64,000 bases of DNA. Source: Chlorocebus sabaeus (taxonomy: Eukaryota > Chordata > Mammalia > Primates > Cercopithecidae). The stretch is taken from contig NC_132925.1 in assembly GCF_047675955.1 (NCBI RefSeq), forward strand, positions 75,087,622-75,151,621. The letters run 5' to 3'. Position 1 is the first letter of the stretch. Every line of letters starts with the position of its first letter. Positions 1 to 15,500 of the stretch are shown in pieces. Made by a program: the position numbers and the translations under genes. The notes under the pieces were generated by a model. That model was given only the letters and a program-made list of their open reading frames with translations, was not told where the DNA came from and made no database searches.

Positions 1-3000
1 GTTGAGAGAACAACTTTAACTGAAGAATAAATGAGTGCCTTGAAGTGGTGAGTTGTAAATTGCCCATCAGGTCTAAGGATTCATGGTTGGCTGCATTCTT
101 TTTATTTATCTCTGAGAGTTCCCTGGTCCTCCACCTGGGATTGCCCATACTAATCTGTATTTTTCAGTTTAGCCAAACCCTGAAGTTACAGGCAAGAGGA
201 AATTCAATCAACTGATGGAGATAGATGCATTCAACAAATGTAATAAAACTTTTCTCAGTAGTAGGTTACACAAGTTTATATACTTTAATTGAAAATAAAT
301 GCCTTCTAAATGAAGAATAACTACATACTAGATCCTGAATAAAATAAATGAGTTTATTTTAAATTCTACTTGATGATGTATTGTATTTTCAATGTGTGAT
401 GATATTTCTGGACACCCCTTTAACTCCCTATTGTTTTCAAAATCGGGCACAGACACCTTACCATGACTCTTAACACTTTCTACAGCACATTTCCAGCTTG
501 ATTTTTCTCTTTTCCCCAGTATTCCTGCCCATCTGAACTTCCTGTACCAGCATATCTCCAGGCCTCCATTCAGGCTGTTGCTTTCACTTGGAACTCCTTC
601 CTCATTCTTCAGCGCCACCTGTAAAACTTGTAATGGACATCTGTTGTTCCATTTCTCACCTTTTTCTGTTTTATAGCGCCCTTTTGTTCTTTTGGAAAAC
701 CACTCCTCCCCAAGCTCAATCCATGGATTTGATATAGCTGGGCCTGTCTTTGACAAAGTGGGTGTGAGATCCAGACCTGGCCGAATGGGAGCACTGTTTG
801 TATATGTTGCTGGATTTATCAGGAGAAAGGCACTGTTGGTTTGCTTGTTTGTTTGTTTGCTTGTTTTTTGCTGTAGTAATGAAGCTGCTAACAAGGTGAG
901 CCTGGGAGAACTGGTATCCATTCTTTCCTCCACCACGAACAAGGCTGTCTAAAAACAAAACCAACCCAGGGTAATAAAGCCAAGAGATGGGTAGGGACCT
1001 CTCTTTAACGGAGTCATTAGCTATCCTGGATCCAACTGTGCCTGAAACAGGATACCCCTTTTTCAATTAGCTAAGCCAACACATTTTTCTATTTTTGCTT
1101 AAAATAATTTGAGTTACAATTCTGTCACTAAAAACTAGAAACTAAAAATCTTGATTATGTAAAACCCTACCCATAATTATGGATTCATCTTAAAGGTCAC
1201 TGAATTTCTAAAGCTTTCCTGGCCTCAAAAAAAGGGTGGCTTTGATCACCCAAGAATAGCTTTCATATTGTTTAGAAGTCAGAAAAATATTAAGTTAGGA
1301 AAGTTAGAAAAGATATAATTTTAGACATTTATTTGTATATCTTCAACAATGTGAATATTGTGATTTATAATGTGTATAAAAATCTTACCATATAGTCAGC
1401 AAGGTAGAGGTTTGAAAATTAGGTTCCTACAAAGGTGAGATATAAGAAAAAATATATTTGGACTTTGTCTGTGATTCCTGGTACAGAGTTCCTAAAACGC
1501 TTGGAATTTCCTGAGCAACAGGAGTGTCTGTTATTATTATTCCTAAGGAGCCCCAGGTAATCACACCTGATTTTATGCTAATGAGGTGATTTAAGATAGT
1601 CTCAGGATGGGATTGATCACCACAAAGACCAAGTGATAGAGTATTAGAACTTTCATGTCCACCCACAGACCTCTGGGAAGGAAAGGGAGGGTTTAGATAA
1701 AGCTTTATAAAAACTCTCGAACCATCAGACCAGAATGAAGGGTTAAAAAGAAAAAAAAAAAAAAAACTCTTGAACAAGAAAATCTGATAAGCTTCCAGGT
1801 TGGTGATAACATCAACCAGGTGCTAGGAGGCTGGTACATCTGAAGAGGGTAGAGAAAGTCTGTGCCCCTTCCCCGATACCTTGTCCTGTGCGTCTCTTCC
1901 ACTTGGCTGTTATAACAAACCTGTAAGGGTAAAAAGACTGTTTTCCTGAGTTCTGTGAGTCATTCTAGCAAATTGCCAAACCCATGGAGGGGGTTGAGGG
2001 AACTCCCAATGCATAGCTCGTCTGTCCTTACTAAGGGAGGTTTGGCACTTGTAAGTGTCATCTGAAGTGGGGATGGTCTTATAGGACTGACCCTTTAACT
2101 TACTGGATCTAACTAACTCCAAGTCCAGTGTCATAATTAAACTGAATTGTAGCACACCCAGTTGGTAACCATTGAATCAGAGAATTGCTTGTTGGCATTA
2201 GAAAACATTCCAGAAAAGGACTATAAATTCTTCAGGAAAAGAACAGTGAGAAAACATTGACTTTGCAATCAGACACCTGGATTTCATCTGGACTTCCCTG
2301 TTGTGTGAAGCTCTGGAGTGAATTCCTTAATATATGCAATCCTCCAATTTCTTAATTTCTAAAATAACTAGTACTAAAGGACGGAGTAAGAAGACAAATA
2401 CTGTGTATGAGTTAGGAAACAGGTCCAGCTGCTGTCACAGAGATCCATAATACTGATGGTTTAAATAAGAAAGATGTTCTTTTTCTCTCCCATATAATGA
2501 ATAAGGCACAGTAGTCTGGGGCTGGTGTGGTGGTTCCATACTGTCATGGACCCAGGCTCCTTCTATCTTCTCTTCTGCCATCCACCCTCAGTTGTTCTCA
2601 TCTTTAATTGTACAAGATGTTTTCCCACCATGCTCTCATTCCAACCAACAGAAACAGGAAAGGCAAAGTGAAAAGCATGCTCCTTTCTTTTAAAAGCATG
2701 AAGCATTTTCCATATTGATTGTTCCCATTTTACTGGACAGAACGTAATCACATGTCTAATATGTAACCGTATCTAGCTATGGGAGAAGTTAAGAAATACA
2801 GTTTTCTTTCTCAGCAGCAATCACTCAAATAATATTATACATTTTTAAAGTATAATTATTACTAGAGATGAAGAAGAAAGTGCATATTAGTGGACAACAT
2901 AGGATTTACTTAAATTACCAGGCAGATTTCCCGGCACAATGGCATTACCTCTTTCTGTCTCCTTTTTAGTTACAGGTATATTGAAAATTCTGAGTGGCAT

Positions 3001-3720
3001 TTGCTCATTGCTGGTAACTTTGTTAATTGGCAAAATCCTCTAGACAGCAGCATACAAATGCTTAGGAGTTATTATAATCTAACTCTTAGGAATTTATCCA
3101 AATGAAATAACACAAAAGGAGAAGCTGTTCATTGCAGTGTTACCTGCGAGAGCACAATTGTAAAGTCTCCATATTTTACAGTAGACCATAAGCCATCGCT
3201 TCCACTTCTAAGAACAGCTGGCTGGACCATGGGAGAATGAGCACCTCAATCTTGAAGTGGGGATCTTGGCTGTGCAGTACTGTGGCCCTACAGGGGTACA
3301 CACCAATCCATGATGAGCCAGTAAGATACTGTTGTATAAGAGCTTGAAATGAGAGATGGAGAAACCAGAAGTGAGGGGGCAAGTTTATTGCGGTGTTTCA
3401 AGCAGCCTACAAACTCGTACAATCCTTAAAGCCACTTCGTTCCTATTCTTCCTAATGCCTGGTAGTTAAATTATTCCTTAAATTTAATTGATTTTTTAGC
3501 AAATTAATCTTAAATAGTTTGCCAACAATCCAGGAATGACTAGGAATATGACAGAATGGTATGCAACCATTAAAATAATAATAATGTGTAGAAACACAAA
3601 AATGTGTCCAACATACAATTTTAGCTGAAATTAGAACAGAAAATAAGAATATTTCTCTATATAAATATGAGTAACAAGTACATCAAAGGACATTTCCAAG
3701 AAACTGAAGACAACCTATAG
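1..3720. other. 5' flank, no gene seen
   Basis: AT-rich intergenic-type DNA with ORFs that look accidental. A MIR-like stretch (about 2230-2400, + strand) and two stretches that read like old interspersed repeats (about 1690-2160 and 2440-2760) are present, but I cannot assign the latter to a family. Confidence 0.6.
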
Positions 3721-3724
3721 AACC

Positions 3725-4715
3725 TTTTTCTCCCTGGAAATGAGAGAAAGTATTTGCAAATCATATATCTGATAAGGGTCTAATATCCAGAATATAAAAA
3801 GAATTCCTACAACTCAACAACAAAAAGACAACCCATTTAAAAAATGAGGAAAAAACTTGAATATCCCTTTCTCTAAAGATATACAAATGGCCAATAAGCC
3901 ATTAGACTCAATGTCATTGGTCCTTTAGAAAAATGCATATTAAAACCAAAGTGAGGTACCTTTTCATACCCACTAGGATTGCTATTTTTTTTGAAAATGG
4001 AAAATAAGAAGTGTTGGAGAGAATGTAGAGATATTGGAACCCTTGAACATTTCTGGTGGGAATTTAAAATATATATCAGCCATGTGGAAACCAGTTTGGT
4101 AGTTCCTTAAACAGTGAAACTTAAAATTACCATGTCACCCAGTAATTCCACTCCTTGACACATACACAAAAGAATTGAAATCAGGGAGTCAAAACAGATA
4201 TGTGTACACAAATGTTCATTGCAGCACTATTCACAATAGCCAAAAAATAATAGCCCAAGTGTCCATCTGGAATGAATGGATAAACAAATTGTGACATACT
4301 CACACAATGGAATATTATTCAGCCATCAAAAGGAATAAAATGCTGGTACATGCTACAATATAAATCAACCTTGAAAGCATGGTATGTGAAAGAAGCTAGA
4401 CACAAAAGGCCACATATTGTATGATCCCATGTCTATGGAATGTCCAGAATAGGTAAGTCCATAGAGGCAGAATGCAGATTGGTGTTTGCCAGGGGCTGGG
4501 GAAAGAGAGAAATGGGAAGCAACTGCTTAATGTGTGCAGGGTTTCTTTTTGGGAGAATTAAGATGTTTTGGAACTAGGTAGAGGTGGTGGTTATATAACA
4601 TTGTGAATGTGCTAAATGCTAATGATTCACTTAAAAATGGTTCACCTAAAAATGGTTAATTTTATGCTAAGGGAATCTCATCTTGATAAAAATAATAAAA
4701 AAGAAAAAATAATAT
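3725..4715 (+). mobile_element. L1M 3' fragment, sense
   Basis: About 1 kb of the 3' part of an old L1. It reads through typical ORF2-end phrases (CACTATTCACAATAGCC, ACAATGGAATATTATTCAGC, GCCAGGGGCTGGGG) into a 3' UTR ending in an A-rich tail. Diverged, with broken frames. Confidence 0.85.
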
Positions 4716-5042
4716 TATTTTGGGGGGTATTTTGTGGGGGTAATTTGATTAGAAGTAGTTTTTAAAAGCATTATATCGCCATTCATATATATGTGTGTGT
4801 TATATATGTATTATGTGTATTGTTTTTGATTTGAGGTAAATATTTACATGCTTCCTAAAAAGAATAAAAATAGTTCAGTTTGAAAGTAACGATTCTCAAA
4901 AAGTGTTAACACGTTCCATATGGAGACAGTGCCCATGATAACGCATCCCTTGACAATACCACTTTGGATATAAAGTGATTGACAACTGGCTCTTGTCCAT
5001 CTCAGAAGTCTCAATTCCGTCGTTTCATCAACCTCAGTTTAA

Positions 5043-5472
<430 letters not shown>

Positions 5473-5764
5473 TAAAACATAAGCCAAGTATAATTCCTTT
5501 TGGAAATCCATATAAGAATGAAAATTAAAATACAAAATCCATTATTCTATTACCTAGAATAAAAGTGTAAATTTCGGTTTTATACACAGGTGAGCATACC
5601 TACACAAACAGTTATATAGATGAATTTTTGGCAACAAATATTAGGATGTACATGCTGTATACTTTTCACTTAATATTATGAACAATTTCCTCTGTCATTA
5701 AATATTCCAGAATTGCTTTTTTAATATATAGCTGTACCATAATTTATGCAGAACCTCTATTTTA

Positions 5765-6693
<929 letters not shown>

Positions 6694-7314
6694 AAGGTTA
6701 CATTCTTAAAAATAAATTCTTAGGACCAGAAATATGTATTCAAAAGGAGACTTTGGAAGCTTTTGACATGTTTTGACAAACTACCTTCTTGTTATGTTGT
6801 CTGAATTTACCCTTCCAATAGTACTTTGTGAGTTTATACCATCATTCCACATCCTTGGCAAAATTGGGGGTTTCTTGCCAAAGTATTATTTTATATACAC
6901 TTAAAATTTTATTTTTGATGTGACAATACATAATACGGTTCAAATATCAAAGGAACTACTAGGTATACAGGAGAAAGTGTCTCCTGCCCATGTATACCAT
7001 CCCCCTCTGGGGACAAACAAATACTCAGTTCCTTGTATAATTTATGCATTCATAAGTACAGTAGTCTAAACATACTGCTCTGAACCTGATATTTTCCACT
7101 TATCTAAGATATATTCCACTTATCTATATATCTTGAACGCAGACAGCTTCTTCATTCTTTTTTATAGATGCACACTTTTCTATTGTTAAATGTCATATAC
7201 TTAACCAGTCCCCTTTTCACTGGTTAAGGCATTTAGGTTGCCTTTAACCTATTGCCATTCATACATTGTAGCTGTGAATTACCTTGTAAATATATCACTT
7301 TGTACATGGACAAA

Positions 7315-7370
7315 TGTGTGTGTGTGTGTGTGTGCGCGCACGCGCGCGCGCCTGCGCGCCCGCTCGCCTG
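7315..7370. repeat. (TG)n-(CG)n alternating tract
   Basis: A TG run passing into CGCGCACGCGCGCGCG and then an imperfect GC-rich tail. Potential Z-DNA; CpG-rich inside otherwise AT-rich DNA. Confidence 0.9.
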
Positions 7371-9982
7371 TGTACATGTGCACGTGTCTACGTTGAATTT
7401 CTGAGTTACTAGGTTCAAGGATTTTTTAAATGTTTTTGTTCATTTTATCAGAAAGGGAATGAGGGAGAGAAAGAAAGAAGGAGACAGAAGAGAAAATATT
7501 AGAAAATTTAGTGAGGCCGGTGGTATTAAATGGTGGGAAATGTCACATATTTTTCCTAAATTGCCCAGTTCTGAAGTTTCTGGTTTTCTCTCACTATTGT
7601 CTCTTGTCTGTTTAAGTGTTTGGAAATTTCAAAAGATTAGGGACAAGAAGAAGGATGGGTGCTAAAAACCAAATAACAGAGCTGCCTCCAATCCTACAAG
7701 AGCTGTTTTACCATTAGCTGAATTCTGATAGAAAGAGCAAAGGCTTCAGAACAGAGAGAGCTAAGCCTTTAAGCCCTGGAGGTGAGTTTACACACTGTAT
7801 CTTCAGAAATGTGAAATGAAAATATGTTTAGAGATGGAAAATAATTTTCCAAAGATAGGATCATCCACAACATAAAGGATCAAAATTTCAAAATCTCAGT
7901 TACTTGCCTTTATCTGACAGTGATTTTTTTTCTGGAAAAAGTTGATTTATGTTAAATAAATCTTTAAAACAACATGCAAAGTGCACAAATCATAATTGTA
8001 TAGCTTAATGATTTTTCACAAAGTGAACACATACATGCAACCACCACTCCAATTAAGTAACAGAACATGACCAACATCCCATTAGCCTCCATTATTCCCT
8101 CCCAAACACTACTCCCCAAAAGTAACCATTTTCTATCGCTATCAATTAATTCTGTCTGTTTTATAACATTACATAAAGGGAAAATGTGGGATGTATTTTT
8201 CTGTTTGATTTATTTTGCTCAACATTATACAGAATTTATTCATGATTTTATTTTTCTCTTTCTGTTGTGTGACTGCATTCATTCCACAAATATTTACTGA
8301 TATTTACCTATATGCCAGGTGCTGTGCTAGCCACTGGAGACGCAATGCCAATGATACAGATAAGGTCCTTGCTCATCTACAACTTACACATGGGGAGATT
8401 GTCTTCCCACTCTGAAAATGAATATTTGAGAATTTAAAAGGCATTGCTTTCCAGGGAGACAACTGAGGTTTCCCAATACAGATAGCTCCAAGGTATTCAT
8501 CTTTCTAAAAAGTCAAAAGTATGTTCAGACAAAAGTGAGCTTCAGTGAATTTCTTTATCTTTACTTACAGAATCTTCCAGCATCATTTACCTGCTGTATA
8601 AAGGCAGAGGCCTGCAACATATAAATCTTCGTTACATTTTCAGAGCTGTATTCAGTGCAGCCCCCTGACTAAATAACTGTAATATGTCTGCCAGTCAAGA
8701 CTCTGGGGAAAGGATGATGTCTGTATCATTGAAATGCTATTTTAAACATATTTTTTTTTTGCAGACAAATTCACAGAAGAGTAATGGCTAAGCAATGTTT
8801 TCATTTTTTTCTTCTTTCTTTAAATTATAGGTTTTGTCCTATTTCAGTTTAGGAAAAGGATTGGGAGATACATTCCATCTGGTCAGTGACGATTTTGAAT
8901 TGACCCAGAAATCCGAAAGGGATATAGATAGCATTATTTCAGAACCCCACACGAAGTCAAAAATTCTAGTGTCTACATACATTAACTTTAGAGTTGACAG
9001 GTATTATTGACATTTGTAAGCAATGTTTAAAAGTTTAAATTAGTACAACATTGAGGTAGTTCAACATGTGCATTAATCCTAAAGGCTTAACAATTTTAAG
9101 AGCATTACCAAAAAATCTAAAGTGCTTGTACCTATCCTCCACAAACTTGTCCCCTCTTCCGTTCACCAGATAAGAATTTGGAGTACATCCTTCTAGACCT
9201 TTTTTATATCTTTATACACAAACGCATGTATGTGTGAGTTGTTTTTCCTATAAACGATACACACATCATAGCGCAACTTGGTTTTTTTCCCTTTGACATT
9301 ATTTTTTGAGATCTTGGAAGCTGATGTCTACCTGGTTCACTCTTTTGAACTGCTGTATAGTGTTCCACTACATGAACATACCATTTTATAAAATGTAGCC
9401 ATTCTTTGACTGAGGACAAGTAGTCCCCAGATTTTCACTCTTATAAGCAATGCTGCTATGAACATCCTTCAGCATATGAGAAAGTATCCCTCTAGGACAC
9501 ACATCAAGACTGATTATGCCATCACTTCTTTATAAGAGCATCTTGGCCCTTAACACTAAGGAAGCTCTTGAAGGCTGCGTAGGTCTTATTTGTATCTGTG
9601 TCACCAGAACTCAGTGTATATGGGTGGGAGTTAATGACTGCCTTCCATGACACCAGAGTATAGGTCCCGGGTCTCTCCACTTCTCAATCTCTTGGTTGGT
9701 TCCTTTTTGCCTACTAGTCTTTTAGAAGGCAGACATCCTAAAGCCTTTGTTCTTGGCCTTCTCTCATTTCTCTGGCATCTTTCCCTAGGTCTGAAGCTCT
9801 CAGCTCAAGCTGCATATCAGAATTAATGAGAGAGCTTCTGTATGTTACTAGTGCCCAGGTCCGCTCTCCAGAGGTTCTTACTTAGCTGGTCTGCAGTGGA
9901 GTAGGTCCCATATAATCACATTTTTTTTTTTCCTTAAGACTCTCCGTGTCATATAAATGTGAGGCCAGAATGAAGAATCATT
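7371..9982. other. 5' flank, no gene; L2 and L1-like remnants
   Basis: No gene seen. An L2-type remnant in reverse orientation is at about 8275-8400 (CATTCATTCCACAAATATTTACTG, then GCCAGGTGCTGTGCTAG). L1-like antisense remnants are at about 7130-7300 and 9180-9480, recognised by phrases such as GCAATGCTGCTATGAACATCC. Confidence 0.5.
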
Positions 9983-10189
9983 GCCCTAGGCTGCTGGTTC
10001 TCCTAGTGGGGCCCCCAGTCAGCATTATCCGTATCCCCTGGGAATTGTTAGAATTGCAGACTCTTGGCCCCTACTCCAGACTAACTGAATCAGATATTCT
10101 GGAGGATGGGGCTGTACAACCTATGTTATGACAAGCCCTTCAGATAATTCTGATGCATGCCAAATAAAGTTTGAGAACCACTGCCTAGA
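9983..10189 (-). mobile_element. MER5A-type hAT DNA transposon
   Basis: Non-autonomous hAT-Charlie element. Ends read CTAGGCTGCTGGTTCTC and GAGAACCACTGCCTAGAG. The middle has CTGAATCAGATATTCTGGAGG and GATGCATGCCAAATAAAGTTT, which match MER5A. Confidence 0.8.
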
Positions 10190-10522
10190 GTGATCTGATG
10201 CATTCCCCCTGACTTTGTAGCCATGCAGAAAACTCCTTTTTTCTCACCTCCACCCTCACCCCTCTCCTGGACACCAACTGCCTCACTGACATTCTACAGC
10301 AATGTCTCCCCAGTATCTCCACCCTATTCCCACCTTATCAGGCTTTTTTTTTTCCTCAGTCTTCTCCAACCCAGTGAATGGCACCATCCTCCAAGTTGCT
10401 GGAAGCAGAAACTTGGAGTTCATTTTTAAGATATTTTAAAATAGGTAATGCATTTAGGAAGCTTAAAATCAAGAAGGTACAAAGAGGTGAACAATGAGAG
10501 TCTCCCTCCTACCCTTATCCCC

Positions 10523-10882
10523 TGCTGTGGACTGAATTGTGTTTCCCACAGAATTCATATGTTGGAATAAATTCTAACCCCCTAACTCCCAACATGACTG
10601 CATGTGGAGATAGGGCCTTTAAAGAGGAAATGAGATTAAATTAGATCATAAGAGTGGGGCCCAAATCCAATATTAGTGTCCTTATAAGAAGATGAAGAGC
10701 TAGAGAGGAAAGGCCATGTGAGGGCGCACAAAAAGGTGGCGGTCTGCAAGCCAAAGAGAGAGGCCTCAAAAGAAATCAACTCTGCCAGTACTTTGATAGT
10801 AAATTTGGCTTCCAGAACTGTGAGAAAATAAATTTCTGTTGCTTAAGCCACTTAGTCAGTGCTATTTTGTTATGGTAGCCTG
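10523..10882 (+). mobile_element. ERVL-MaLR LTR (MLT1/MST-like)
   Basis: Starts TGCTGTGGACTGAATTGTGT, has ATATGTTGGAATAAATTCTAA and a GTCCTTATAAGAAGATGAAG region, and ends with CCAGAACTGTGAGAAAATAA and a GTGCTATTTTGTTATGG tail, as in MaLR LTRs. Solitary LTR; no internal viral genes seen. Confidence 0.75.
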
Positions 10883-11440
10883 TGATGGTTAATTTTAATG
10901 TGTCAACTTGACTGGGCCATAAGGTGCCCAGATATTTGCTCAAACATTGTCATGGGTGTTTCTGTAAAAATATTTTTGGATGTAATTAACATTTAAATAA
11001 GTAGATTGAATAAATCAGATTTCACTCCTTAATGTGGATGGGCCTCACCTAATGAGGCCTGAATAGAACAAAAAGGCTAAGCCTTCTGCAAGTAAGAGAA
11101 TTATTCCCACCTGACAGCTTTCAAACTGAAATATTGGTTTTTTCTTACTTTGGGACTCAACTGAAACATCATTTCTTCCTGGGTCTCCAGCCTGCCAGCC
11201 TTCAGATGGGAACTACATCTTTAGCTCTCCTGGATCTCAGGCCTTTGGATCCAAAATGGTGCTATACAATCAGCTCTCCTGATCTCTAGCTTGCCAGTTC
11301 ACCCAGCAGGTTTAGGGACTTTCCATCCTTCATAATCATGTGAGTCAATTGCTTACGATAAATCATATATACATATACACACATACACACACATACACTC
11401 TGTTGGCTCTGTTTCTTTGGAGAACCCTGACTAATCCATA
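10881..11440 (+). mobile_element. MLT2-type ERVL LTR
   Basis: Begins TGTGATGGTTAATTTTAATG TGTCAACTTGACTGGGCC and runs through CCAGCCTGCCAGCCTTCAGA repeats to GGAGAACCCTGACTAATCC, the characteristic MLT2 ends. It abuts the preceding LTR with no spacer. Contains a CACATATACAC run near 11370-11400. Confidence 0.85.
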
Positions 11441-12148
11441 ATGTACAACTGTAGCAAATTAATGCATACCCCATCTTCCCAATTCCCCATCATCCTCACA
11501 CAGTAACCACTGTCCTTAGTTTCTTACACATTCTTTCAGCATTTCTTTAGAATATATACACAAACAAAATTATGAAATACTATTTTTCTCCAGTTTATAT
11601 ATATATACACATTCTTTTTGCAGATGCATTATATTTCATTGTCTGCATATATCTTGATTTGTTAAATCAGTCTGCTATAGTTTAGGTTTTCATTGTTTTT
11701 GACATTAGAAATGATACTGCAGTAAAGAAGCTTGTGCATGCCATTTTCCACACATGCAAATATACCTGATATATAAAATGTAGGCTGCTGGTTCAAAGGG
11801 TCTATGATTTTGTAGTTTTGATAAATGTCAAATTGCCTCCTTAGAAGTTATATCAACTTACTCAATAATGCATAAGAGTTATAATATATCCCCCAAAGCC
11901 TCAGTAATTGACTGTGTGTATCAAACTTAATAGTTTGCATATCTGATTACTGAAAAGCTCACATTGGTATAGTTTTATGAGCACCTTTTCACCAGTTTGT
12001 ACTGTTTGTATTTCCTTTATTGTGAGCTATCAATTGGTATCTCTTGTAGGTTCTTATTGTATATCGAAGGAAAAATCTCTCTTTGTGCTATGAGCTGAAA
12101 ATATTTTTTCCTCAGCTTGTCATTTAACTTTCAAGTTTGATTATGATG

Positions 12149-12520
12149 TGCTATGGTTTGAATGCATACATCAAAAAGCATATGTTGGAAACTAATTCCT
12201 AATGCAAAAGTACTGGGAGGTGGGGCCTAATGAAAGGGGATTAGGTCATGAGGACAGAGAGAATCAATTAATGCTGTTACCAAGGGAGTGGGTTCATTAT
12301 AAAAGGGAGCAGTTTAATCTCCCTTCTCTTTCTCTTTCTCTCTCTTTCCCTCTCCTGCCCTTCTGCCATGTGATGACACAGCAAGAAGGCCCTCTCAAGA
12401 TGCTGGTACCTCAATGTTGGACTTACCAGCCTCCAGAACTATAAGCCAATAAATTCCCATTCACAATACATTACCCACTCTGTGGTATTATATTATAGCA
12501 ACACAAAATGGGCCAAGACA
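12149..12520 (+). mobile_element. MSTA/MSTB-type MaLR LTR
   Basis: TGCTATGGTTTGAATGC start, AGGTGGGGCCTAATGA, a CTTTCTCTTTCTCTCTCTTT run, GCCATGTGATGACACAGCAA, CAGCCTCCAGAACTATAAGC and an end GGGCCAAGACA. Solitary LTR. Confidence 0.9.
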
Positions 12521-15500
12521 TAATGTTTCTTATCATGCAGAATTTGTTTGTTTTATAATGCAGTTAAATATTTCCTTATTTTTTTTCTTTTATGGCTTGT
12601 GGATTTTGAGTCATAGTTAGAAGGCCTTCCTTATGCCACAGATATAAGGTAATTATTTCTTTCTATTTCCTTCTAAATCAGTTTTTGGTTAAATTTTTTA
12701 CATTTATTTATTGATCCATTTGATATGGATCAAGTATGTACTTAAAGTATGAAGTATAGATTCAACTTTATGATTATTTGTGTGAGTGTGTGTTTTGCCA
12801 GATGACTACCAAATTATTTCTGGCAGTGTATATTGGGTAGCCTAGACTTTCCCAATCAGTTTGAGAAGCCATGTCTATCAGAAACTAAATTCTCACAGTT
12901 ACATCTCTTTCTGGATTTTCTACTTTCTTCCATTGGGTTTTCTGTCTATTTACAATCCAGTATCACCTTATTTATTTATTGTTGCTCTAAATTCTCTATT
13001 AACATCTGGCATCAATACTAGATTTTCCATATTGCTCTTCATTTTCAAAGTTTTTTGAGATGTTTTTGTTTGTTTATCTTTCAAACAAAACAAAATAACA
13101 GAAATAAATTATTGGTATTTTTATTTCTAGTCATTTTATAAACTATCTTAGAAAGAACATCTTGGCATCATGGGCATCTTTGTGATATCCAGTCATCCTA
13201 AGAATACAGTGTCTTTCAATTTAGTCACATCTCCTCTGAGGTCTTCATTAGTGTTGTAAAACATAATTCATACAGGCCATGCAGGTTTCTTGTCATTTCT
13301 ATTCCCAGTGATTTTGTTGCTGTTGTTTATGGAAATTTTATTATTTTATATTCTTTATGTGGGTGTTATTTGTATATAGGAGAGAGCAATATCTGCAGTA
13401 TAATTTTGGAACTCATTATTGATACCCTTATTCTCATCCCCATCATAATATCCTTCATCACATCCTATTAATCCTACCTTTAAAATATATTTTACATGTA
13501 TCCGATTCTTGCCACCCCTACTAACAAACACCACCCTCAGTTGAAGTCACTTTGATTTCTCATCTGGATAGCAGAATAGCTTTCTCAACTCTGTTTTCCA
13601 CATAGCAGCCAGAGTGATCTTTTAAAAATAACAAAAAGGGCATATTGCCATGCCCCTGCCTAAAATATTTCCATGGCCACTCCTATTCTAAATGAAGTCA
13701 GATTCCTCACCTTAAAGGCCCTATATCAGCTGGCCGCTGGCTGGCTCTCAATTCCATTCTTTTGTCCGTTTCTTTACTTTGTAAATTTAAAAGCATTTTT
13801 TAATTTTTAATTTGTATGGATACATAACAGTTGTACATATTTATGGGGTACGTGTGATGTTTTGAGACAAGCATACACTCTAATGATTAAATCATGGTAA
13901 TTGGAATAGCTATGACCTCAAACATTTATCATTTCTTTGTGTTAGGAACATTCCAATTCCACTCGTTTAGTTATTTTGAAGTACACCCCAACCCCATTCT
14001 AAATCATCTTCTCCTCAATCATAGAACCCTAGGTGCAATGGCTTCTTGGGTTATGAAAAACTCCACCTTCTTTCCTAGCTCAGACCTGGCCTTACTGTTC
14101 TCTCTGCCAGGAATATTTTTCCTGCTGTTCTTTTAGGGCCTGGCTCCTTCTTATTCTCCTTCTTATTCTCTAGGATGCAATTTGCTTATCACTTCTCAAA
14201 GAGGTTTTCTCTGTTCATCTGATCTATGCTATCTCTCTTTTCATCTCTTTTACAATACTTAGAACAATATTTAATTATATGCTTGTTCATGTATTAACTT
14301 ATTTTCTGCTTCTCCTCCCCACTAGCTGTGAACACTTCTGCTGTCTGCAAAGTGCATAGCAGACGGTAGGTGTTTGAATAATGTATTTGTTGAATGAATA
14401 AACAAATATCTTTTTTGTTTACTAGTCAAGGGCTGGGAAAGCTTATGTTTTTTTCCTGTTATTCAGCTATTATTCTCCATTCATGTCTTAAATCCAGGGT
14501 TACCGTATATCCAAGACTTGTATTTCTAAGTCACAAGTTTCCCTCAAAAGCCTGACTCAACCATCATAAATCTCTTCCTTGTATTTGTTCTCATATATGC
14601 AAAATATGTAAGGTTATTTTCAAATAATAAAACACATGTTGAATATTACAGAAAAAGCTAGGGCTATACATAATTTATGAGAAAAGTTTTCCCTAAGGGT
14701 GGTGATACTATCATATATATTTTTTATATATTACCTGTATATTTACAAAGAAAAACATCACTTTTCTCATTAAAAATATACTATATTTTTTCTGTGAAAA
14801 TAATCAAACGGTATAAAAATGGGTATCACTGACATGTACAAGGTGTAAAATATCTCCAAAATTCTTACTCCAGAGAGAACCATTGGTGACAGCTGAATGT
14901 ATATCCACCTTTCTAGACATTTTTTCTCTGCATATCATATTTTAAACACAGGCTGAGATTTTGTTGTAGCTGTTTTATTTCATTTTTACTACAGTAGAAC
15001 CCATTTAGACTAACAACACTATGAGATTTGCTTGCTGAATAATGCATTTTGGACATAGTTATATGCTAAACATATGGTTCTTCCCTCCTCTTTTTTTTTT
15101 AACAAGTGCCTAATATTTCATTTATTTACTGTCACTAGATGGTTCCTTTCCCTTTTCACCTCGTCAGTGTGGAGGAGAGGGTCTTGAATTTTGTCAGGTT
15201 TCTTTTTTTTGAGAGTTCTGCCACTCCTCAATGCAGGGACCAAAGTCACCAGTCAGAGAACAAATCATTTCTCTACCTCAGCCACCATTTTGTTCGAAAA
15301 GGTAACATAGAACAAATGTTAAGTTTTCCAAAGTCCAGATTTATGATCAGAGTTAATGAGCTAAATAATCAGCTGTAAGAAACACTGATTAAAAACATTT
15401 ACATGAGTTAATTTGTATTACTGACTATAACCAGAATTTAGGCACCCTCATCAACATGGTGAGGGTGCCTAAAAGAAAACCGTACTTCCAAACTCTTGCT

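Noticed and set aside
328..942. 204-codon minus-strand ORF
   Set aside because: Includes a KQTNKQTNKQ run from a TTTG repeat and has no recognisable domain; most likely chance.
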